From NCBI GenBank assembly GCA_947561715.1, contig OX387204.1, positions 9,615,001 through 9,679,000 on the forward strand: 64,000 nt of DNA, read 5' to 3'. Origin of the DNA: Ascidia mentula. Lineage: Eukaryota; Chordata; Ascidiacea; Phlebobranchia; Ascidiidae. Shown piece after piece: positions 19,547 to 31,169 of this stretch. The notes under the pieces are model-generated. The model worked only from the letters and a program-made list of their open reading frames with translations, made no database searches and was not told the origin of the DNA. How positions within the stretch are numbered: the stretch's first letter is position 1; each line of letters opens with the position of its first letter. The translations under genes were made by a program, and so were the position numbers.

Positions 19547-20533
19547 GGAGCTTTGCTGGAAACGTCTGTAGTTTGTTTCGTGTGTATAGGAAACTACTGT
19601 CTTTTGTTTTTCAGGACAATTAAGAAAATTGTTCGTTAAATCTTATGTAACCTGTTAAGTGTTGTTTTGTTTACTTGTGTATCTTTGTCAACATTATGCC
19701 AATAACCATTGTCTTGTATTGTTAAACCTTTTGTTGTGACGATATGCCTGGTCTAAAGTGTACTTTGTTACTTGCAGTTTTACTTGATTGCTCGTCAACA
19801 AATAACTGTTTTAAAGTCCTGGTCCAAACGTTTCGTTAAGAATTTTATATTGTTGAAACCGGCATTTTTCTATTGTGCTTATGGCCTAATATTTCCTTTA
19901 GAAAACCGTCCGCCAATTTTTCCATCTTAATCCCGTTGCAGTAATGCTAAATGAGACCAGCAAGGGCTTTGTTTATACAAATAAACTGTTGGAACCTTGT
20001 GTGGAGTGTTAGTGGGAAGAAGCCTGTAGCTGGGACCTGACAGGCGCGTTTTTTAATCTAATTTGAAGCACTGTGGACGTCTGTGCCCACCAGGAGCACT
20101 GAAGTAGACGTTACAGTGATACCAATTCGTTTATTTAAATTACGCGTTATCAGAGTCTTATCTATGCTGCTTAGCTCAAAACTACTTGACAATTTGTAGT
20201 ATTCGAACGCGAGCATAGATAAGTGTAAGGATTGAAACGTGACTCTGGCCGTAATATAACGTATAACTCGTAACCACCAGTGGTTTAATGATGTTTCACG
20301 TGTACTACGAACCTAAGAGTTGACACAAAATGCTTTTGTTGGGTTTTGTAGGTGCATAAACACAATCGTAATTAAAAACAAACTTTAACATTTATCGAAA
20401 ACCCGCTTTCCAAACACATGCCATTTTTTGTTAATCCAAGGACGAAATAGCTTTTTTCAGTGGTCTAGTTATTGCAGTGACATGCGGTTTTTACAGTCTT
20501 CTCTGAAAAAGTCATATTTGGCTTTATTTAAGT
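19547..20533. other. Intergenic; short palindrome near 20157-20224
   Basis: No gene recognised. CTTATCTATGCT at about 20158 and AGCATAGATAAG ending near 20224 are exact inverse complements separated by roughly 40 bases, so the stretch can form a 12-bp stem. No target duplication was found around it. Confidence 0.4.
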
Positions 20534-21144
20534 CAGTGGTTCTTATAACCTTTTAAACTCGCCGAACCCCTTGGATCCACTGCAAGCATTCGTCGAACCC
20601 CGATAACGAAAATAATAAGAAAAGCAACAATAGCAATATCCTAATTACATTAAACAGGCTTTTTGACAAAACGGATTTTTTTGTTTTACCGCAACTAGAA
20701 TGTAATGGTGTTCAAAGATGGGTCGGGAAGAAAAGTTAAATTTGCATCATATTTCATAGTTTGCATGCCCGGAGTCTTCACCGTACTTGTTAGCCTAGTC
20801 ACGGGAATGTCTTTTGATTGCACCACAGCATGTAAAAATATGCATTGAAACGCCCTTTTCTGAAGCATAACGATGTCATGTATGTGTTGATTTTTTACGT
20901 CATCCGTAACTACGAACAATTTTGCTATCTAAAATAACAAATAGTTGTCATGTTTATTGTTACATCACAGAAGTGAAACTAGTATCCAACCTCCCCGTTC
21001 CTACTTAACTCAAGAAACTAAATATTTGTGTTTCTGCAAATAATTTAAAAAAAATGTCTGAAATGTTCGCTGATATTTTGTAAACCATTTGACCTTCGTC
21101 GAACCCCTGAAGCATCGCCATCAAACCCAGGGTAAGAACCACTG
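20534..21144. mobile_element. hAT-type MITE with perfect 8-bp target duplication
   Basis: Starts CAGTGGTTCTTA and ends TAAGAACCACTG, 611 bp, flanked by identical ATTTAAGT at 20526-20533 and 21145-21152. Subterminal GTCGAACCCC motifs occur near both ends. The end sequence is shared with a weaker copy at 38333-38684. No transposase coding was recognised. Confidence 0.88.
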
Positions 21145-21442
21145 ATTTAAGTTAACAGACCCATTTTGTATTTCTTAGCTTTCAACTTTTTTTTCATTTC
21201 CGTGAAAAACCACAAAAAGGAATGTATTAATAACGCACATAAACACAAGGTTACATCCATGCACTTAACAAAATGTTTCGCATAGATAAGAAATATCTGC
21301 ATATAATTATGAAATATGTCACATTGTAAAATACATCACAATACTGATTTTTGTTGCTGTTATTTTAGTTTGTAAACATTAAAATAACATAGCCTATCGT
21401 AGCCTGCAATTCACAAACACAAATGGTTTTGCCACAACCACC

Positions 21443-21497
21443 AGCTGCACTGATGAGACCTTACAGGTCGAAACAGTGTGTACACCTGTCTGCAGCT
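21443..21497 (+). ncRNA. Hammerhead self-cleaving ribozyme, type I
   Basis: All three helices and the conserved core are visible. Stem I: AGCTGCA (21443-21449) pairs exactly with TGCAGCT (21491-21497). Core CTGATGA is 21450-21456. Stem II: GACC (21457-21460) pairs with GGTC (21466-21469) around the loop TTACA. Core GAAA is 21470-21473. Stem III: ACAG (21473-21476) pairs with CTGT (21486-21489) around a nine-base loop. Cleavage is predicted after C21490. Because stem I is the open helix, this is type I. Small type I hammerheads are known from Penelope-like elements and retrozyme-type repeats in animals. No second copy or flanking direct repeat was seen within a few hundred bases, so its host element is unidentified. 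In vitro activity is inferred from the fold. Confidence 0.88.
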
Positions 21498-22790
21498 CTC
21501 ATTGACTATTATGGCTCTTTTACGCATACAAATGTTTTTTGTTTTGGATTAAGGTTATGAAACGAAGTAAATAGCATATAGAAGTGCAGTGAACTTCGGA
21601 CCAGGTATTTTACGTCATAATTAGGCATTGTTAAAACACTTTTGCAAAAGCTTTTTGTCTCTATGACACGTTGACAGGAAGTTTAGAATTAAATCATGTC
21701 TGCTTGGAAAACTATATTCGAAAAAGTTTTAGTGTGTTAGTGAGATTTGCGGCAGCGTTTTGTTGGGTCATTTGTCAGAAAAGTTATTAGGCCTGAATTT
21801 GTTGTATGTGGAAGTACCGCAAAGGCAACTTTAAAATAATTTGCTCGATGTTTGTATAGGGAAGGAAAAACTTGTTTTGTCATGTTTAGCAAAAAACTGT
21901 CGTATAAGAAAGCATCCTTGTCTGTGGGTTGTGGGAAAACAGAAATGTGCATATTACTTTGTAATTGATGAAAAACAATGAACTTCACCGGATCGGTAAA
22001 CCAAGCCACCATGATGCCACAGCATTCGGCAACCATTTCGGAACAAAGCAAAGTCATCTTCTACACCAGAAACCCTCATTATCACGCTGTTACAGTGTGA
22101 CATTCGTGCAAAAACCTTCTGCAGAAAATTTGGATATATATGAGGAACTGTGGTTGCACAGGACACTGGCACAGATTAACGTGCAGAGTATGATTACACA
22201 TGCATGCAAATAGTATGTTTGCAATATGTGCCTTGTTTGTTTTCGATTGCGTTAGTTGTTTTGCTATAGCTTTCTATGTCGTTACGGTTGTGCGGCACTA
22301 TAACATACAATGATTATGTGCCTGAAGGCTCGAAAGTTGTCAGGCATCGTGCGATACATTTTTCGTTGGAATTTTATTGGCAGTCAGGTATTATTTCATT
22401 TCTTACTTATCCAGATTTTGTATTTGTATTTTTTTAGTTTTTATTAAGGTTACTTTCCCTTGTGTGGCAGACCTTCGTTTGTACTTAGTTATTTTGCGTT
22501 GCTTTTGTTTTTACACTTTGCAGAAACTTAGTTATTTTACGTTGCTTTTGCTTTTACACTTCGCAGAAACTGCCTCTTCAGGGCGAAATATTTTTTTCTG
22601 CAAATGAAAAACATCTTTAAAAGAGCTATCTGAAAGATTGTCGTAAAAGTTTTACTCAGCAATTACTTTGTAATTGTTTCATTACCAAATCTTTTTAAAA
22701 TTATTTCAGTAATTTAAAATTTTGGATTATTCTTTTTGCATCTTCTATTTAGATTACTATACCTGACTCCACTGCACAATTTTTGTATAG
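21498..22790. other. Intergenic; two adjoining minus-strand open frames of unknown nature
   Basis: Minus-strand frames at 21954-22172 and 21737-22057 overlap in different phases. No family was recognised. A 45-bp direct repeat containing CTTAGTTATTTTGCGTTGCTTTTG occurs twice around 22480-22570. Whether the open frames are a decayed element or chance is undecided. Confidence 0.3.
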
Positions 22791-22794
22791 CAGA

Positions 22795-23690
22795 GGTCCC
22801 CAACCTTTTTTAATGTATATGGAACGGTTTTGTCTTGGCATCTCTGCCACGGACATTTAGTTGAATCGTAGATAAACACAGCATAAACAAATAATGAATA
22901 CAAAAAGTAAAACGTTTTCTACGCTAATTTGAACCCTATGTGAACCCTGACATTGTTTGTCTGCAACAAGGTGGTCTCTCATATAGTTAAATGGCAGCAG
23001 CGTTTTCATTGCCCTTGTGGCGGTGTCAGGATAGTTTTGACTTAATTTTTATCCAAAACATCGGTAGAGCATTTTTCTTAAATATGCGTTTAAGGTCGCC
23101 ATCGTTAGCGATTTCAAGCAGCTGATTCTCTTGTTGCAAAGACATGTTCAAATCTCAGGGATTGTCAGCAAAAGTTTCACGGATCCAGTTTTTGATCTTT
23201 CGTGGCAGGAAAGTAGCGTTCTCTTGTGAAAGCAATGTCAGGTGATCAAGCACCAAAATCCTGTTAGTGTGTGAAACATGTCAGATATTCCACTCGCAAT
23301 CCCAGTTTGACTTTAAATGCAGCTACTTCATCTGCCAACTGAAACAAAGTTGTAATTTTTCGCTGAAGTGACCAAATAAGTTCATTAAAGAAGACTAAAT
23401 ATATTGCACAAATAAGCAAATTTGCCAGTTCTTGTTACTGAAATGAATCGTAAGTGGAGATTTTTTTCAAGCAAATATTTTGTAATGACTCTCGTAAATC
23501 AAACACCCTGTTCAGTGATCTTACTCTGGATTATTTCTGTGTGCAAGTGGAGATGTATGTGTTGTGCATCCATCTCTTCACAAAGTTGTTCAAACAGACG
23601 GGAATTGAGCGCATGTGCTTTTATGTGGTTAATAACTTTAACGACATATTCAAAACAGAAAAAGTTTAGGACAATTTTTTTCCATCTAGT
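22795..23690 (-). pseudogene. hAT transposase fossil (ZBED5/GTF2IRD2-like branch), C-terminal half
   Basis: Minus-strand translation gives hallmark hAT pieces. VVKVINHIKAHALNSRLFEQ lies at about 23590-23650, matching the 'vv..in.Ir.r.LN.r.F' block that precedes the HTEVRWL motif (here HTEI...). Near 22985-23030 a frame reads YPDTATRAMKTLLPF, the C-terminal dimerisation block. The pieces are in different frames with internal stops, and the HTEVRW continuation is lost, so it is a dead DNA-transposon gene. The left end AGGTCCCCAACC at about 22796 looks like a hAT terminus; the right end was not found. Confidence 0.65.
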
Positions 23691-23699
23691 TAGCATTCA

Positions 23700-25094
23700 C
23701 TTGCGTATAACACAATGCGTGGACACACATTATTTGTAACCTTTTTACATCTGCGTGGTTATACCAGCCACCCTGTCATCGCAGCTGCTCCGCCTCTGCA
23801 TACACCAACACAAAAAGACCAATCTATTTTTCCAGAAATATAGCTGTTTAGCGTTCCGCCGCTGTCGTGTTTGTTGACAATAGCAATGCACGATAACTGC
23901 AGACTCACACAAAGTGCATGGCAAATATCCATGATCAGATCTACTACGATAGTTAAGTTTTAAACATCGCAAAAATGTCTGTATTAACAACTTTTTTCTT
24001 GTGTAAGCTGCAGACAGGTGACTTTTTTCTTGTTTGCAGAACTCAGCAAAGTAAATGCAGAACACAGTAATCCATTTACTGAACCGTGTATTTTAGTGAA
24101 ATTGCCCGTATTTGAAATCATTCTGATGGAATACCTAGGATATCTACCGATTTAAATTACTTTCACGTAAAACAGAATTAAATTGTTGACAGGGATTTAA
24201 AAAAAAATATTGGTCCAGGAAAGTAGGTTGGCACTTGCTCGAATTTGACGATCCCCTATAGCAAAAAGCATAAAAAGGCCTTTGTTTGAAGTCATTTTGT
24301 AGAATACCTAGGATATTTTTCTCCCATTTGATAATGCCCTGTCGTGATAAAAATCCAGGAGTTGCTTGAATGTATAGGTAAAACATTCTTGTGAAATGGT
24401 GTTCAACGACGTAAAACGTATTTTTCGTATTTTTTTATTCTGCCAGTTCGGGTTATACCAATTTACGTAGCTAGGTCCGTTCCGCTGAGTTGCTTTTTTG
24501 TGTGCCGTGGATGCCTCAAGGAGATAATGGCCAATTATGTTTCATGTTTATTTACGTAGCACTGAATCATGTAAAATGTAAAAATTTGATTTTAAACGTC
24601 AAGGATAAAAGATGCATCATCCACTAGTTTCCGCATTCAAATAATGCAGCCTCAGGTTAGCTCCCACCGTCTAATGCTACATGTCCGCAAGTTGCAACAG
24701 GATCGCTAGGTCGTAAACAAATTTGAACTTCTGCTGAAAATTATAAAGATTGCATATGAGTAACAATTTTTTGTATTCTTCTGCAAAGATCATTTAACAA
24801 TATAAAATGGTAAGAATATATTCTAGTTTAGTTTGACATTATGAGATTAGAAAAAAATATTTTACTACATACTTTGCTGTTGCAATGCTTTTTGGACTAC
24901 AATATCAAGTGCCGTTTAGGGTTTCAAATATATAACCAGGATACATGCGAAATTATGAAAACTATCGATTTTTTTTCAAGAAATCTATATACACCTTTGT
25001 TTGAAAGTAACATCTACATCTTTCATAAAGTTTTTTCATGTAAAAAGAAGCATGTATTTTATACTGATGATGCTTGTATAACATTTAGTTTGGA
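23700..25094. other. Intergenic region upstream of UFD1
   Basis: No gene recognised. A short direct repeat around GAATACCTAGGATAT occurs near 24128 and 24303. The segment immediately before the UFD1 ATG ends in TATAACATTTAG, which has the form of a splice acceptor. Confidence 0.4.
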
Positions 25095-27685
25095 ATGCTG
25101 GATGATTTTCATGTTGGACCCCGGGGAAACGTATTTCACAACAAATATCGATGTTATTCTAGCAGTTTCGGTGCCCTATCAGAAACAAAAAGTAATGACA
25201 TTCAAAAGGGAGGGAAAGGTAGGTCTATAAGTAAATTTTGCATGCTGAATGAATGCATGTTAATGTTATATATTCACTTCAGTTATATATATATCTTGTT
25301 CATTTCCATTGTTTATACACCCACTGTTGTTAAATATTAAACAGTAGCCCAAAATATCTAACTTTCAATGTTTGTTCTAGTAATTCTGCCTCCATCTGCC
25401 TTGGATCAACTCAGTAAGTTACTGTTGTTTTCAAGTATTTTTTGGTCTAACCTTGACTACTTTTGTTTACAGGCAGATTAAATATTTCATATCCGATGCT
25501 ATTCAAACTTACAAATAGCAACATGACAAATCGGTCAACTCACTGTGGTGTGTTGGAATTTGTAGCCGAAGAGGGCATAATGTTTTTGCCATATTGGGTA
25601 TGTGAAACTTCATTTACCCACTAACCAATATAATTGTTTTTAAAAAATAAAATTGTACAACTTTTTTTATACTGCTATTTTTGCTGCCAGGCATACTTAC
25701 TAATCAGAATTGTTCTTCTGGCACTCAAGTTTCTAGTGTTTATTTGAAACCGACGTTTTCGCCAGAAGAACAATTCTGATTAACTTTTTTTATATTATAC
25801 TTTGGTTATGCAATCAAAATTTAATCCAATGTATAAATGTATACAAGTTTTGCCCGACATTGTCTTGTGTGAAGTCCCAAAAACTTAAGTTATGCCTTCC
25901 ACAACTTTGGTATCTACAGAGGTTCCTCAAACTGTGCAATAGTTTCAGTGGATATTAGATAAACCAAAGTGGGCAACTTGGTTGTAACTCCATCATCATA
26001 TTATGTGTTGCTTAAATAAAAAACAATTAATTTTTATGGTAATAAATCTCTGAATACTATTTGGCAATGTATTTCAGATAACTAACTGATATAAGTATAT
26101 TGATTTTATCCAAAGATGATGCAAAACTTACTTCTTTCTGAGGGTGATCTTGTGTTGATTGAAAATTGTACCTTACCTGTTGCAACATATGCAAAGTTCC
26201 AACCACAATCAATCGACTTTCTTGACATTTCGGACCCAAAAGCTGTGTATCCTTTCATTGTACAAATGTACAATACTACAATATATTTTACCAATTTATT
26301 AATTTGTTTATATAATGTTGCTGTTTGCTGTGAAGCAATCGTGTGGGAACCACTGATTTGATTTACATAGATTTATTACTTATTTTGCAAAGTGATAGCA
26401 AAAAATTTTACTTGGTTGTTGAAATTTCCAACAGTAAAATGGTTGCAGAAGATTACCACTGTCTTTTAAATTGGATTTTAAATCTCCTTTGAGATGATTT
26501 CTATTTCTAAATTTACATACTCCAGCTCTAGAATGTGTATCATATTTATTCTACTTAATTCGAGACGACTCAGACTTGAAAATGCTCTTCGGAATTTTGC
26601 ATGTCTTACTAAAGGGGATGTGATTGCTATTCAGTATAACAATAGACAGTAAGTTTTGTGTTCCAAAGAGGTATGTGTGTCCTTTTAATTTGAAAGGCTG
26701 GTAAGTCAATATCCTCATTGGTAGATATATCCTCATTGGCTGTATTCCATTTCCTGGTGTATTATTTTTAATGTGACATACAATAAACCTTTGTTAACCC
26801 AGATTTTTACCTAAATCTGATACAATTAGAGATATGGATGATTTCCTAATGCATACGCCTTCAGATAAACCGCAGCTTTGCTTAATCTGGATGAATTGAA
26901 TTCGCATTTACTGTGTTACCATGTTATATAGTGTGGTGCAAAAACGGCAAGTTATTGTTTGGACTAAAATCATTTAATATATTCAGGTATGAACTTTATG
27001 TTCTTGAAGTTCATCCACAGGATGCCGTATGTATCATTGAATGTGACATTAGTCTGGAGTTTGACACACCAGTGGGGTACCAGAAACAAGAAGTAGATAG
27101 TCCACCTGAAGAAGTGGGTTTAGCAAAACAAATATATACAATTTTCATAATTAAGTTCTTTAAATGTCATATTTCTCTCAGGCAGTCTTTGGAACACCAG
27201 ATGTTAAAAAAGCTATTGAGGACTATATAAAAGAAAATTCAGAGTTTTCAGTGAGTTTGTTGCAATGTCACAGTGTTGTTTATTTATTCCAGGAACCAAA
27301 TAGTTTTGTTAATTATGTGTTTGGAGGCATTTGATGGAGTTGGGTTCCGTCTTGATGGAAGGAAAAAAAACATCAAATCGAAAAAAAGTGAATATGATCC
27401 CAACCACTTAAAAAGAGGAATTCCTAATTACAAGTGGAAAGTTGGGTTCATTACGTACAACAGAAACAATGGGAAAACAAAAACAGAGGTTGACATTATG
27501 GAAGTTCTAAGTATATGTTGTAATTTATCAAACTAGCTTTTTTTCATTTTGCATTAAAAAGCTGTAACAGAATCAGTCATATAAGTTATTTGCAATGTAA
27601 CTATTTATAGAAAAGTGCTTCATCAAACAACTTCGCAGCATTTAATGGAAAAGGTCACGCATTACGAAAAAAGAAACTGAATTGA
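25095..27685 (+). CDS. UFD1: Ubiquitin recognition factor in ER-associated degradation, UFD1
   Basis: UFD1 pairs with NPL4 as the ubiquitin-binding cofactor of the AAA ATPase p97/VCP in ERAD. Nine coding exons join in phase: 25095-25218, 25381-25413, 25473-25597, 26116-26246, 26574-26648, 26987-27113, 27182-27250, 27327-27488, 27611-27685, giving about 306 residues (human 307). The UT3 double-psi barrel domain spans most of exons 1-6: [68 protein letters not shown]. The C-terminal half has RLDGRKK and [12 protein letters not shown], the conserved SHP-type/NPL4-binding region, and ends [15 protein letters not shown]. The ATG follows an in-frame stop and a splice-acceptor-like TTTAG only six bases upstream, consistent with a trans-splice site. 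The donor of exon 8 could alternatively be 15 bases further on (after 27503), which also keeps phase. Confidence 0.95.
25703..25785. repeat. Palindrome with Penelope/hammerhead-like core in a UFD1 intron
   Basis: Two 22-base arms, the left starting TAATCAGAATTGTTCTTCTG and the right its inverse complement, flank a ~38-base centre. On the minus strand the centre reads GGCGAAAACGTCGG then TTTCAAATAAAC, like the GAAAC-GTC part of Penelope-type hammerheads. The minus-strand Penelope fragment at 44843-45722 has the similar GCGAAACGTCAG next to TTCTTCTGG-type sequence. There is no CUGAUGA block, so it is not an active ribozyme as seen. Confidence 0.55.
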
Positions 27686-29144
27686 CATGGTCTTCCAAAG
27701 AAATGCCCTGGAACATGTATGCATGAATGGGAAACTAAAAAGTTTTATTAGCAAAACTCATTTAGTACACCAGTAAATAGGTAGTTAACTCATAGTGTGG
27801 TTGACCAGTAAGATGCATTCACTTTGACAGCTGCAGTGGCATGACTTATTGACTTTTGGATTCTTTATTTATATCACATTTGTGTTCTTTGTCATGTTGT
27901 CCCCTGAAGTAAAATGCAATACCTGACATGGCAAAAATACTTGTTTATTTTGTGATATAAACGTGTAATAATAGATACACATGAAAAAAATCCGAAAGGA
28001 TTCAGTGTTTCAGGCTGTGTAAAAAGCAAGCAGCTGGGTCCATGTTTACATTCGCATGGACTTCTCGCCCAAATATACAAATTAGGGGTAAATTACCTCA
28101 AACTTTGTTTTGTTTTTTATGTTGGTTTTTGGCACCAAACTTCACATTGACCAAGGGATCATCTTTGACAAAATTAAATCCGTAAATGAAACTTTGAATG
28201 CCAAATTACCCCGCCGTCCTAGCGAGCTATTGGCATTGATGATCATAGGCAACCTATCCAACAACGCCAAATTATGAAGAAAATACTTATAATATTGGAG
28301 TAAGGATATGATCTTCATATTCATACATTAATTTAAAATTTCTTGCTAGTCAATTTTAAAATTGTTGGCAAATCTTTTAGATCGTGCGACGTAATATTTC
28401 AATAAAACTGCTTTAACCTGAAAAGCAAGTGGTTAGCATTGGCCGCAAAACAAGGGACATCTTCAAATACGGTGGTTTCAGGACAATTTGGGTGATACCA
28501 TTCTTTACATTTAGAACTCTGTTTATTATCGGCCAAACTGCAACAGAGGTTTGTTGTTTCTGTTTGGGTTTTCTATTTGTAACTAACTTCTTTCGCATGA
28601 AAAGTTGAATAAAATGCCAACCTGCAATTCCAATAGTCAATAGTTTCAGTTTTATTTATGGTCTTATTGTACGTTCGTCATAAGTTACCTGATCAGGTTG
28701 AATATTCATGTATAAGGCTACCTCTAACGCGATTGCAAAATCTCCACGATTCACAGAACCAGTTTGCCGCGGGATATTAGGAAACCCAACATCAGTAGAA
28801 TTAGCTGCATTATGTTTGAAATAAGCAAATGTTCGTCAAAATTATACCTGACAGAAATGGAGTGTTGTTCTACGCCACTTAACAATAACGGTGTCACAAC
28901 CTATGTACAGTGCACCCAGAAGTTTGACGAATTAGAGAAAAATCCGTTTTGGTTGTGGTCTGGTTGGTCAAAAGATTGTTTTTGTCCTGGGGAAATTATG
29001 CACTAAATTTCAACAATAAACATATATTGCATTGGTGTTTTTGCCTAGCACTATCGGTTACCAAACAGATCCGTGGGGCATTAATGCGCTCCACAGTGGT
29101 TCGTCTCTGTTGTTCGGTACCCAACGGATCGACGTTGACCGAAA
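27686..29144. other. Intergenic, downstream of UFD1
   Basis: No supported gene. An 80-codon plus-strand frame at 28764-29006 and a 75-codon minus-strand frame at 28413-28640 are at the length expected by chance in this composition and show no recognised motif. A pair of GGTTCG/GGTACCCAACGGATC-like stretches lies just before the element starting at 29145. Confidence 0.3.
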
Positions 29145-29699
29145 CCCAGCAAACAATTTGACGTAATTTCTACGTAGATTTCGGGTTGCGTTTTGGTCTA
29201 ATCTACGTAGTGTCGGAATGTTTTTTTTACGTAAATCTGTCGACTCGAAACTACGTCTTCAAAACGTTTTCAAAAACGTCAACCACATACGTAGAAATGA
29301 CGTTCCGTACAGTAACGTTCAAAACCAACGTTGGCTGGACATTCGTTATAACGTTATGTTTACGTAGAAATGTCGACTCGAAACGATGTTTTCCTGACGT
29401 AGCTGTTTACGTCGCGAAAGGACATTTGTTTTACGTTACATTTTACGTCACAGGATTCGTCTATAAAACGTTGACGCGAATGTTTCTTTAACGTAAAAAC
29501 ATTGATTACTGTGACGTTGCAATTAACGTCTAATCTGACAACGATCTGACGATTTTGAAACGTTCCTTTCAACGCCAGATATACCTTTCAAAAAATTTAG
29601 ATTTTGTTAATTAGTAATTTTTGATTTATCTTACCAACGCCTGCACAATAAGCACCACCTGCAGTTTGTCAACATAAAATAATTTATTAAAATAACCCC

Positions 29700-30909
29700 A
29701 GCACAACAATATTATGCTAAATCCGTCATTGTGAAGGCAGTGGTGTCGTATAATCCGCTGCTGGAATTGGGGTACTGCAAAAACATAGCAAGAATATCAC
29801 CAATCAATATAATTAAAGTTTTATACAGCAGTGTCACACACTAAGACACAGTTTTAAAATTTACACAAAAACATACCCTTTAAAAGTCGCCACATTGCCT
29901 TTTCTCCGCATTGCCTTCTCGGTGCATGCTTAAAAAAACAACCCACTTCCTTTTGATTTCTTGGAGGCAGAATGTAGTTTTTCGGCGAGCTTCTGTAAAA
30001 ATGGAAATTTAACTTTAAAGTGCATTAAACAAGCCGTGACATGTACCGCAGTACCGGGACATAATATGTTATACGCATAGCAAGTATTATATGAAAAAAA
30101 GACTTTTATACTCTATAATTATAACTTAACACCCTATAGTTGATTTAAACAATCCGCTACAAGTTCATTATTATAGTATCCAGACAAAACCAGCACCTAC
30201 TTATTCATTTGTCCTGTGGGTGTTTTTTTTTTCCACATTCCCAGAAGTACCGTTGAGTAAATAAGATATCTAAAAATCAGGTTTTGGTGTAAGATTTAAA
30301 ACGCATGTCTTTGATAATTTTGGAACCAACGTAACTGTACATTAAATATGAAAAATAGCAATATATACAATACAACGATAAAGTTAAATTACCTTTACTT
30401 TCTGTAGGTTCCTTGTCCTGGTTTTCAAAATGATTCTCATGGAACTTTTGAACTTAACAAACAAATAATTTCACACCAAAGCCATTTACAAACGATTAAT
30501 CTGCAAAACAATCCAAGCACACTAAAGGCCAACAACAAACACAACATTTGCTGAATAGAACCAAACAAAATATATGTGGTAAGGGTATGCTATCATAGTA
30601 TAATACTATAATATCATCTGATGCTATTTCTGTTTCTGACATGTCAAAAGACTGGAGGATACCCATAAGTTTGATTTGACTCGCAGCCAATACCAATAAT
30701 ATATCCCTCCCGAGAGGAATCCAACGGTACTTTGAAAAACTTTCCCGCCAACCGGCTTCTCTCCCACAAGCCGCGGCAAGGCCAGATAGCGCCAAATTTT
30801 CTTTTACGAACATGTGAGGTATGCGGTGCGTTGACTTGCCGAACTGTGACCACACGCTGTGGCAAATCCATAAGGGACGAACTATAGCGAGGTCGGTGGA
30901 CAGTCCCAA
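29700..30909 (-). CDS. Possible multi-exon gene inside the ACGT-rich element, unknown product
   Basis: Minus-strand segments with splice-like borders: one ending at donor AAAG|GTAAT (exon low edge 30393, coding ...QDKEPTESK), one at 29877-29992 (TTTTACAG acceptor, GTATG donor, open frame containing PKNYILPPRNQKEVGCFFKH), and one starting at 29774 after TTTTTGCAG. Further upstream, open frames at 30496-30909 are basic and GC-richer than their surroundings (DLPQRVVTVRQVN). Phases were not all reconciled and no family was recognised. It may be the element's own gene or chance. Confidence 0.25.
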
Positions 30910-31169
30910 TTAATCACAGTGTGTGTGTCAAAGGGATGTAGAATTTGTCGAACTGTGTACGGGACAAATACTGCGCATATGACGTTAATATTTGCAAATC
31001 ATCACTCTAAAAACAACTGACCTTGCCCCATTTCCTAAAAACAGATGTTTAGAAGCATCTATAAAACCACACAAAGGCCTTTCCATCACGTTTACGTTTT
31101 CTTTTACAATTTTGGAAAGACTTGTCCTTCATTATCCTGCGATGCAAAATTATGCACAGTATTACAACA

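Noticed and set aside
24841-25230. 129-codon frame overlapping the UFD1 start exon
   Set aside because: It is in a different frame from the clearly conserved UFD1 sequence.
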